Source of the DNA: Saccoglossus kowalevskii
Lineage: Eukaryota > Hemichordata > Enteropneusta > Harrimaniidae
Reading direction: 5' to 3'
Length of the DNA: 37,443 nucleotides
Assembly (NCBI RefSeq): GCF_000003605.2
Contig: NW_003126254.1
Location: forward strand, 1-37,443
The position numbers and the translations under genes are program-made. Shown piece after piece: positions 28,359 to 37,265 of the stretch; position 1 is the stretch's first letter, and every line of letters starts with the position of its first letter. The notes below the pieces were generated by a model, which did no database searches, was not told the origin of the DNA, and saw nothing but the letters and a program-made list of their open reading frames with translations.

Positions 28359-28813
28359 ATTTACCTGAATGTCATCAAGGTATTCTCATATAGTTTGTAT
28401 GTTTGGATTGTTTGAAGTGTCCAATTTACCTGAATGTCATCAAGGTATTCTCATATACTTTGTATGTTTGGATTGTTTGAAGTGTACAATTTACCTGAAT
28501 GTCATCAAGGTATTCTCATATAGTTTGTATGTTTTGATTGTTTGGAGTGTACAATTTACCTGAATGTCATCAAGGTATTCTCATATAGTTTGTATGTTTT
28601 AATTGTTTGAAGTGTACAATTTACCTGAATGTCATCAAGGTATTCTCATATAGTTTGTATGTTTGGATTGTTTGAAGTGTACAATTTACCTGAATGTCAT
28701 CAAGGTATTCTCATATAGTTTGTATGTTTTGATTGTTTGAAGTGTACAATTTACCTGAATGTCATCAAGGTATTCTCATATAGTTTGTATGTTTTGATTG
28801 TTTGACGTGTACA
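28359..28813. repeat. 7-unit higher-order module (C63, C35, G57, A48, G47, T47, C58), copy 1
   Basis: Seven successive units carry, in order, C at position 63, C at 35, G at 57, A at 48, then G47, T47 and C at 58. This order identifies a higher-order repeat seen again at 31414, 32584, 33367 and 36487, all in the right quarter of the array. The next unit has a private AAGGAATTC change. Confidence 0.85.
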
Positions 28814-30243
28814 ATTTACCTGAATGTCATCAAGGAATTCTCATATAGTTTGTATGTTTGGATTGTTTGAAGTGTACAATTTACCTGAATGTCATCAAGG
28901 TATTCTCATATAGTTTGTATGTTTGGATTGTTTGAAGTGTCCAATTTACCTGAATGTCATCAAGGTATTCTCATATACTTTGTATGTTTGGATTGTTTGA
29001 AGTGTACAATTTACCTGAATGTCATCAAGGTATTCTCATATAGTTTGTATGTTTGGATTGTTTGAAGTGTACAATTTACCTGAATGTCATCAAGGTATTC
29101 TCATATACTTTGTATGTTTGGATTGTTTGAAGTGTACAATTTACCTGAATGTCATCAAGGTATTCTCATATACTTTGTATGTTTGGATTGTTTGAAGTGT
29201 ACAATTTACCTGAATGTCATCAAGGTATTCTCATATAGTTTGTATGTTTGGATTGTTTGAAGTGTACAATTTACCTGAATGTCATCAAGGTATTCTCATA
29301 TAGTTTGTATGTTTTGATTGTTGGAAGTGTACAATTTACCTGAATGTCATCAAAGTATTCTCATATAGTTTGTATGTTTTGATTGTTTGAAGTGTACAAT
29401 TTACCTGAATGTCATCAAGGTATTCTCATATACTTTGTATGTTTGGATTGTTTGAAGTGTACAATTTACCTGAATGTCATCAAGGTATTCTCATATAGTT
29501 TGTATGTTTGGATTGTTTGAAGTGTACAATTTACCTGAATGTCATCAAGGTATTCTCATATAGTTTGTATGTTTTGATTGTTTGAAGTGTACAATTTACC
29601 TGAATGTCATCAAAGTATTCTCATATAGTTTGTATGTTTTGATTGTTTGAAGTGTACAATTTACCTGAATGTCATCAATGTATTCTCATATAGTTTGTCT
29701 GTTTGGATTGTTTGAAGTGTACAATTTACCTGAATGTCATCAAGGTATTCTCATATACTTTGTATGTTTGGATTGTTTGAAGTGTACAATTTACCTGAAT
29801 GTCATCAAGGTATTCTCATATAGTTTGTATGTTTGGATTGTTTGAAGTGTACAATTTACCTGAATGTCATCAAGGTATTCTCATATACTTTGTATATTTG
29901 GATTGTTTGAAGTGTACAATTTACCTGAATGTCATCAAGGTATTCTCATATACTTTGTATGTTTGGATTGTTTGAAGTGTACAATTTACCTGAATGTCAT
30001 CAAGGTATTCTCATATAGTTTGTATGTTTGGATTGTTTGAAGTGTCCAATTTACCTGAATGTCATCAAGGTATTCTCATATAGTTTGTATGTTTGGGTTG
30101 TTTGAAGTGTACAATTTACCTGAATGTCATCAAGGTATTCTCATATAGTTTGTATGTTTTGATTGTTTGAAGTGTACAATTTACCTGAATGTCATCAAGG
30201 TATTCTCATATAGTTTGTATGTTTTGATTGTTTGAAGTGTACA

Positions 30244-31023
30244 ATTTACCTGAATGTCATCAAGGTATTCTCATATACTTTGTATATTTGGATTGTTTGA
30301 AGTGTACAATTTACCTGAATGTCATCAAGGTATTCTCATATACTTTGTATGTTTGGATTGTTTGAAGTGTACAATTTACCTGAATGTCATCAAGGTATTC
30401 TCATATAGTTTGTATGTTTGGATTGTTTGAAGTGTCCAATTTACCTGAATGTCATCAAGGTATTCTCATATACTTTGTATGTTTGGATTGTTTGAAGTGT
30501 ACAATTTACCTGAATGTCATCAAGGTATTCTCATATAGTTTGTATGTTTTGATTGTTTGAAGTGTACAATTTACCTGAATGTCATCAAGGTATTCTCATA
30601 TAGTTTGTATGTTTTGATTGTTTGAAGTGTACAATTTACCTGAATGTCATCAAGGTATTCTCATATAGTTTGTATGTTTGGATTGTTTGAAGTGTACAAT
30701 TTACCTGAATGTCATCAAGGTATTCTCATATAGTTTGTATGTTTGGATTGTTTGAAGTGTACAATTTACCTGAATGTCATCAAGGTATTCTCATATAGTT
30801 TGTATGTTTGGATTGTTTGACGTGTACAATTTACCTGAATGTCATCAAGGTATTCTCATATACTTTGTATGTTTGGATTGTTTGAAGTGTACAATTTACC
30901 TGAATGTCATCAAGGTATTCTCATATAGTTTGTATGTTTGGATTGTTTGAAGTGTACAATTTACCTGAATGTCATCAAGGTATTCTTATATAGTTTGTAT
31001 GTTTTGATTGTTTGAAGTGTACA
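30244..31023. repeat. 12-unit array block, copy B (780 bp)
   Basis: Partner of 3351-4130. The rare markers are at 30286 (A43), 30436 (C63), 30821 (C58) and 30987 (T29), and the G/C choice at position 35 and G/T choice at position 47 match in all twelve units. The next unit (31024) carries A at position 21, where copy A's neighbour does not, so the block ends there. Confidence 0.85.
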
Positions 31024-31413
31024 ATTTACCTGAATGTCATCAAAGTATTCTCATATAGTTTGTATGTTTTGATTGTTTGAAGTGTACAATTTACCTGAAT
31101 GTCATCAAGGTATTCTCATATAGTTTGTCTGTTTGGATTGTTTGAAGTGTACAATTTACCTGAATGTCATCAAGGTATTCTCATATACTTTGTATGTTTG
31201 GATTGTTTGAAGTGTACAATTTACCTGAATGTCATCAAGGTATTCTCATATAGTTTGTATGTTTGGATTGTTTGAAGTGTACAATTTACCTGAATGTCAT
31301 CAAGGTATTCTCATATACTTTGTATATTTGGATTGTTTGAAGTGTACAATTTACCTGAATGTCATCAAGGTATTCTCATATAGTTTGTATGTTTTGATTG
31401 TTTGAAGTGTACA

Positions 31414-31933
31414 ATTTACCTGAATGTCATCAAGGTATTCTCATATAGTTTGTATGTTTGGATTGTTTGAAGTGTCCAATTTACCTGAATGTCATCAAGG
31501 TATTCTCATATACTTTGTATGTTTGGATTGTTTGAAGTGTACAATTTACCTGAATGTCATCAAGGTATTCTCATATAGTTTGTATGTTTTGATTGTTTGG
31601 AGTGTACAATTTACCTGAATGTCATCAAGGTATTCTCATATAGTTTGTATGTTTTAATTGTTTGAAGTGTACAATTTACCTGAATGTCATCAAGGTATTC
31701 TCATATAGTTTGTATGTTTGGATTGTTTGAAGTGTACAATTTACCTGAATGTCATCAAGGTATTCTCATATAGTTTGTATGTTTTGATTGTTTGAAGTGT
31801 ACAATTTACCTGAATGTCATCAAGGTATTCTCATATAGTTTGTATGTTTTGATTGTTTGACGTGTACAATTTACCTGAATGTCATCAAGGTATTCTCATA
31901 TAGTTTGTATGTTTGGATTGTTTGAAGTGTACA
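31414..31933. repeat. 8-unit higher-order repeat (520 bp), module copy 2
   Basis: The C63, C35, G57, A48, G47, T47, C58 series is followed by a G47 unit, and the series then restarts at 31934. The 520-bp spacing defines a true tandem higher-order repeat here. Confidence 0.85.
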
Positions 31934-32193
31934 ATTTACCTGAATGTCATCAAGGTATTCTCATATAGTTTGTATGTTTGGATTGTTTGAAGTGTCCAAT
32001 TTACCTGAATGTCATCAAGGTATTCTCATATACTTTGTATGTTTGGATTGTTTGAAGTGTACAATTTACCTGAATGTCATCAAGGTATTCTCATATAGTT
32101 TGTATGTTTTGATTGTTTGGAGTGTACAATTTACCTGAATGTCATCAAGGTATTCTCATATAGTTTGTATGTTTTAATTGTTGGAAGTGTACA
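31934..32193. repeat. Truncated higher-order module (4 units), ending in a chimeric unit
   Basis: C63, C35 and G57 units are followed by a unit that has A48 (32176) and also G55 (32183, TTGTTGGAAG). G55 is otherwise seen at 29323 and 36476 without A48. The following unit carries A21, as it does after 29323. The module is therefore cut short at an apparent recombination junction. Confidence 0.8.
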
Positions 32194-32583
32194 ATTTACC
32201 TGAATGTCATCAAAGTATTCTCATATAGTTTGTATGTTTTGATTGTTTGAAGTGTACAATTTACCTGAATGTCATCAAGGTATTCTCATATAGTTTGTCT
32301 GTTTGGATTGTTTGAAGTGTACAATTTACCTGAATGTCATCAAGGTATTCTCATATACTTTGTATGTTTGGATTGTTTGAAGTGTACAATTTACCTGAAT
32401 GTCATCAAGGTATTCTCATATAGTTTGTATGTTTGGATTGTTTGAAGTGTACAATTTACCTGAATGTCATCAAGGTATTCTCATATACTTTGTATATTTG
32501 GATTGTTTGAAGTGTACAATTTACCTGAATGTCATCAAGGTATTCTCATATAGTTTGTATGTTTTGATTGTTTGAAGTGTACA

Positions 32584-33038
32584 ATTTACCTGAATGTCAT
32601 CAAGGTATTCTCATATAGTTTGTATGTTTGGATTGTTTGAAGTGTCCAATTTACCTGAATGTCATCAAGGTATTCTCATATACTTTGTATGTTTGGATTG
32701 TTTGAAGTGTACAATTTACCTGAATGTCATCAAGGTATTCTCATATAGTTTGTATGTTTTGATTGTTTGGAGTGTACAATTTACCTGAATGTCATCAAGG
32801 TATTCTCATATAGTTTGTATGTTTTAATTGTTTGAAGTGTACAATTTACCTGAATGTCATCAAGGTATTCTCATATAGTTTGTATGTTTGGATTGTTTGA
32901 AGTGTACAATTTACCTGAATGTCATCAAGGTATTCTCATATAGTTTGTATGTTTTGATTGTTTGAAGTGTACAATTTACCTGAATGTCATCAAGGTATTC
33001 TCATATAGTTTGTATGTTTTGATTGTTTGACGTGTACA
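32584..33038. repeat. 7-unit higher-order module, copy 3
   Basis: Same marker order (C63, C35, G57, A48, G47, T47, C58). The six units before it (A21, C41, C35, G47, C35 with A43, T47; from 32194) repeat the six before 31414 (from 31024), 1170 bp or 18 units away. Confidence 0.85.
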
Positions 33039-33103
33039 ATTTACCTGAATGTCATCAAGGTATTCTCATATAGTTTGTATGTTTTGATTGTTTGAAGTGT
33101 ACA

Positions 33104-33301
33104 ATTTACCTGAATGTCATCAAGGTATTCTTATATAGTTTGTATGTTTTGATTGTTTGAAAGTGTACAATTTACCTGAATGTCATCAAAGTATTCTCAT
33201 ATAGTTTTGTATGTTTTGATTGTTTGAAGTGTACAATTTACCTTGAATGTCATCAAGGCATTCTCATATAGTTTGTATGTTTTGATTGTTTGACGTGTAC
33301 A
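33104..33301. repeat. Indel-rich stretch with three single-base insertions
   Basis: Three units total 198 bp instead of 195 because of GAAAGTG, GTTTTGTATG and ACCTTGAATG. All are homopolymer-type extensions. This could be a real mutation cluster or uncorrected read error. Confidence 0.8.
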
Positions 33302-33366
33302 ATTTACCTGAATGTCATCAAGGTATTCTCATATAGTTTGTATGTTTGGATTGTTTGAAGTGTACA

Positions 33367-33821
33367 ATTTACCTGAATGTCATCAAGGTATTCTCATATA
33401 GTTTGTATGTTTGGATTGTTTGAAGTGTCCAATTTACCTGAATGTCATCAAGGTATTCTCATATACTTTGTATGTTTGGATTGTTTGAAGTGTACAATTT
33501 ACCTGAATGTCATCAAGGTATTCTCATATAGTTTGTATGTTTTGATTGTTTGGAGTGTACAATTTACCTGAATGTCATCAAGGTATTCTCATATAGTTTG
33601 TATGTTTTAATTGTTTGAAGTGTACAATTTACCTGAATGTCATCAAGGTATTCTCATATAGTTTGTATGTTTGGATTGTTTGAAGTGTACAATTTACCTG
33701 AATGTCATCAAGGTATTCTCATATAGTTTGTATGTTTGGATTGTTTGAAGTGTACAATTTACCTGAATGTCATCAAGGTATTCTCATATAGTTTGTATGT
33801 TTTGATTGTTTGACGTGTACA
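33367..33821. repeat. 7-unit higher-order module, copy 4
   Basis: Same marker order except that the sixth unit is G47 rather than T47. It follows directly after the indel-rich stretch 33104-33301. Confidence 0.8.
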
Positions 33822-34276
33822 ATTTACCTGAATGTCATCAAGGTATTCTCATATAGTTTGTATGTTTGGATTGTTTGAAGTGTACAATTTACCTGAATGT
33901 CATCAAGGTATTCTCATATAGTTTGTATGTTTTGATTGTTTGAAGTGTACAATTTACCTGAATGTCATCAAGGTATTCTCATATAGTTTGTATGTTTGGA
34001 TTGTTTGAAGTGTACAATTTACCTGAATGTCATCAAGGTATTCTCATATACTTTGTATGTTTTGATTGTTTGAAGTGTACAATTTACCTGAATGTCATCA
34101 AGGTATTCTCATATAGTTTGTATGTTTGGATTGTTTGAAGTGTACAATTTACCTGAATGTCATCAAGGTATTCTCATATAGTTTGTATGTTTTGATTGTT
34201 TGAAGTGTACAATTTACCTGAATGTCATCAAGGTATTCTCATATAGTTTGTATGTTTGGATTGTTTGAAGTGTACA

Positions 34277-34796
34277 ATTTACCTGAATGTCATCAAGGTA
34301 CTCTCATGTAGTTTGTATGTTTTGATTGTTTGAAGTGTACAATTTACCTGAATGTCATCAAGGTATTCTCATATAGTTTGTATGTTTGGATTGTTTGAAG
34401 TGTACAATTTACCTGAATGTCATCAAGGTATTCTCATATAGTTTGTATGTTTGGATTGTTTGAAGTGTACAATTTACCTGAATGTCATCAAGGTATTCTC
34501 ATATAGTTTGTATGTTTGGATTGTTTGGAGTGTACAATTTACCTGAATGTCATCAAGGTATTCTCATATAGTTTGTATGTTTTGATTGTTTGCAGTGTAC
34601 AATTTACCTGAATGTCATCAAGGTATTCTCATATAGTTTGTATGTTTTGATTGTTTGAAGTGTACAATTTACCTGAATGTCATCAAGGTATTCTCATATA
34701 GTTTGTATGTTTTGATTGTTTGAAGTGTACAATTTACCTGAATGTCATCAAGGTATTCTCATATAGTTTGTATGTTTTGATTGTTTGAAGTGTACA
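34277..34796. repeat. 8-unit array block with G32, G57 and C57 markers, right copy
   Basis: Partner of 1466-1985 at offset 32811. The markers are at 34308, 34528 and 34593. The first unit has an extra T-to-C change (GTACTCTCATG). Confidence 0.75.
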
Positions 34797-35316
34797 ATTT
34801 ACCTGAATGTCATCAAGGTATTCTCATATAGTTTGTATGTTTTGATTGTTTGAAGTGTACAATTTACCTGAATGTCATCAAGGTATTCTCATATAGTTTG
34901 TGTGTTTTGATTGTTTGAAGTGTACAATTTACCTGAATGTCATCAAGGTATTCTCATATAGTTTGTATGTTTTGATTGTTTGAAGTGTACAATTTACCTG
35001 AATGTCATCAAGGTATTCTCATATAGTTTGTATGTTTGGATTGTTTGAAGTGTACAATTTACCTGAATGTCATCAAGGTATTCTCATATAGTTTGTATGT
35101 TTGGATTGTTTGAAGTGTACAATTTACCTGAATGTCATCAAGGTATTCTCATATAGTTTGTATGTTTGGATTGTTTGAAGTGTACAATTTACCTGAATGT
35201 CATCAAGGTATTCTCATATAGTTTGTATGTTTTGATTGTTTGAAGTGTACAATTTACCTGAATGTCATCAAGGTATTCTCATATAGTTTGTATGTTTTGA
35301 TTGTTTGAAGTGTACA

Positions 35317-35836
35317 ATTTACCTGAATGCCATCAAGGTATTCTCATATAGTTTGTATGTTTGGATTGTTTGAAGTGTACAATTTACCTGAATGTCATCA
35401 AGGTATTCTCATATAGTTTGTATGTTTGGATTGTTTGAAGTGTACAATTTACCTGAATGTCATCAAGGTATTCTCATATAGTTTGTATGTTTTGATTGTT
35501 TGAAGTGTACAATTTACCTGAATGTCATCAAGGTATTCTCATATAGTTTGTATGTTTGGATTGTTTGAAGTGTACAATTTACCTGAATGTCATCAAGGTA
35601 TTCTGATATAGTTTGTATGTTTCGATTGTTTGAAGTGTACAATTTACCTGAATGTCATCAAGGTATTCTCATATAGTTTGTATGTTTCGATTGTTTGAAG
35701 TGTACAATTTACCTGAATGTCATCAAGGTATTCTCATATAGTTTGTATGTTTGGATTGTTTGAAGTGTACAATTTACCTGAATGTCATCAAGGTATTCTC
35801 ATATAGTTTGTATGTTTGGATTGTTTGAAGTGTACA
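35317..35836. repeat. Block with C14, G29+C47 and C47 markers, copy 3 (partial)
   Basis: C14 at 35330, G29 at 35605 with C47 in the same unit, and C47 again in the next unit match 4326-4845 at offset 30991. One unit has G47 where copy 1 has T47. The later T59/G65/C23 markers are absent here. Confidence 0.65.
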
Positions 35837-36486
35837 ATTTACCTGAATGTCATCAAGGTATTCTCATATAGTTTGTATGTTTTGATTGTTTGAAGTGTAC
35901 AATTTACCTGAATGTCATCAAGGTATTCTCATATAGTTTGTATGTTTTGATTGTTTGACGTGTACAATTTACCTGAATGTCATCAAGGTATTCTCATATA
36001 GTTTGTATGTTTGGATTGTTTGAAGTGTACAATTTACCTGAATGTCATCAAGGTATTCTCATATAGTTTGTATGTTTGGATTGTTTGAAGTGTCCAATTT
36101 ACCTGAATGTCATCAAGGTATTCTCATATACTTTATATGTTTGGATTGTTTGAAGTGTACAATTTACCTGAATGTCATCAAGGTATTCTCATATAGTTTG
36201 TATGTTTGGATTGTTTGAAGTGTACAATTTACCTGAATGTCATCAAGGTATTCTCATATACTTTGTATGTTTGGATTGTTTGAAGTGTACAATTTACCTG
36301 AATGTCATCAAGGTATTCTCATATACTTTGTATGTTTGGATTGTTTGAAGTGTACAATTTACCTGGATGTCATCAAGGTATTCTCATATAGTTTGTATGT
36401 TTGGATTGTTTGAAGTGTACAATTTACCTGAATGTCATCAAGGTATTCTCATATAGTTTGTATGTTTTGATTGTTGGAAGTGTACA

Positions 36487-36941
36487 ATTTACCTGAATGT
36501 CATCAAGGTATTCTCATATAGTTTGTATGTTTGGATTGTTTGAAGTGTCCAATTTACCTGAATGTCATCAAGGTATTCTCATATACTTTGTATGTTTGGA
36601 TTGTTTGAAGTGTACAATTTACCTGAATGTCATCAAGGTATTCTCATATAGTTTGTATGTTTTGATTGTTTGGAGTGTACAATTTACCTGAATGTCATCA
36701 AGGTATTCTCATATAGTTTGTATGTTTTAATTGTTTGAAGTGTACAATTTACCTGAATGTCATCAAGGTATTCTCATATAGTTTGTATGTTTGGATTGTT
36801 TGAAGTGTACAATTTACCTGAATGTCATCAAGGTATTCTCATATAGTTTGTATGTTTTGATTGTTTGAAGTGTACAATTTACCTGAATGTCATCAAGGTA
36901 TTCTCATATAGTTTGTATGTTTTGATTGTTTGACGTGTACA
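36487..36941. repeat. 7-unit higher-order module, copy 5, near the right edge
   Basis: Same marker order as copies 1-3, followed by one G47 unit, one T47 unit and the edge unit. It is preceded by a unit with G55 (36476). Its closeness to the array end shows that block copying reaches within two units of the LINE boundary. Confidence 0.85.
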
Positions 36942-37071
36942 ATTTACCTGAATGTCATCAAGGTATTCTCATATAGTTTGTATGTTTGGATTGTTTGAAG
37001 TGTACAATTTACCTGAATGTCATCAAGGTATTCTCATATAGTTTGTATGTTTTGATTGTTTGAAGTGTACA

Positions 37072-37140
37072 ATTTACCTGAATGTCATCAAGGTATTCTT
37101 ATATAGTTTGTATGTTTTCATTGTTTGAAGTGTACAATTT
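37072..37140 (-). repeat. Right-edge repeat unit plus terminal ATTT, joined to the LINE linker fragment
   Basis: This last unit differs from the consensus by T at position 29 and by C at position 48, with T47. On the minus strand it reads in frame from the right flank as KLYTSNNENIQTI, then TAA, then EYLDDIQV. The Asn-Asn-Glu-Asn reading comes from the C48 change; most internal units read NNPN or NNQN here. The unit ends at 37136. ATTT (37137-37140) follows, shared with the start of every unit, and then unique TGTGTAAACA. It may preserve ancestral LINE bases, since edge units exchange less with the rest of the array. Confidence 0.9.
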
Positions 37141-37207
37141 TGTGTAAACAGAGTGCTGCAAAATTGGACCATTATCCGTGATGTCATTTCCTGATATATT
37201 CAGCTTA

Positions 37208-37223
37208 GTAATGACGTCATTAC
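37208..37223. other. 16-bp perfect palindrome containing TGACGTCA, inside LINE coding sequence
   Basis: GTAATGACGTCATTAC equals its own reverse complement and contains the full CRE octamer bound by CREB/ATF-type bZIP factors in animals. It also codes for part of ..NDVITK.. in the LINE ORF2 frame, so a regulatory role is not shown by the sequence; chance is a fair explanation. Confidence 0.3.
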
Positions 37224-37254
37224 AACGTCGTTTACGTTCAAGGTTTAGGAAAAA

Positions 37255-37265
37255 CTTCTGCCTTC
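37255..37265 (-). other. Frameshift in LINE ORF2 between EGEK and KFFLNLE
   Basis: On the minus strand EGEK ends with AAG at 37264-37262 and QKFFLNLE begins with CAG at 37260-37258, leaving a single unpaired G at 37261. Relatives usually have two residues between EGEK and K(Y/F)FLNLE, so a 2-bp deletion is about as likely as a 1-bp insertion. This is a second lesion that does not depend on the array. Confidence 0.85.

Larger units (their letters stand above)
426..37140. repeat. 36.7-kb tandem array of a 65-bp unit (about 566 copies)
   Basis: The plus-strand unit begins ATTTACCTGAATGTCATC, has TATAGTTTGTATG in its middle and ends TTTGAAGTGTACA. Its length is 65 bp, with about 31% GC and an excess of T and G on this strand (28 T, 17 A, 13 G, 7 C in the consensus). 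From the first unit at 426 to the end of the last at 37136 is 36711 bp. Adding back all indels I could find (five 15-bp deletions and a net 4 bp of small indels) gives 36790 bp, exactly 566 x 65. Units are nearly identical, usually differing at positions 35 (G or C) and 47 (G, T or C). There is no spacer between units. No unit encodes a continuing protein: 65 is not a multiple of 3, and every forward frame meets a stop (TAG at 33-35, TGA near 55-57 or TGA at 8-10). The unit is homologous to the LINE ORF2 segment that would join the two flanks. Confidence 0.99.

Noticed and set aside
28369-36691. Identical 64-residue plus-strand open frames at 28369, 31424, 31944, 32594, 33377 and 36497
   Set aside because: Each is three successive repeat units read in three frames (195 bp), open only because C35 and G57 remove two of the three usual stops. 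They are identical because the DNA block was duplicated. There is no family similarity, and they lie antisense to the LINE. They are useful only as tags of the higher-order module.
426-37140. CRISPR array
   Set aside because: Units are directly adjacent with no unique spacers, and the flanks are eukaryotic LINE sequence with no cas genes.
426-37140. Tandem-repeat protein gene (for example silk, mucin or ice-binding type)
   Set aside because: The 65-bp unit is not a multiple of 3, stops occur in the forward frames and in the LINE frame of nearly every unit, and the variants do not preserve any reading frame.
426-37140. Centromeric or telomeric satellite, or rDNA spacer
   Set aside because: No telomere motif or rRNA sequence is present, and both borders are in a LINE ORF. 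A centromere role cannot be judged from sequence alone; the derivation from the LINE explains the unit without it.
426-37140. Array inserted into the LINE as a foreign element
   Set aside because: The unit itself supplies the LINE residues missing between the flanks and keeps the frame, and there is no target-site duplication other than the 4-bp ATTT word that belongs to the unit. Amplification in place is simpler.
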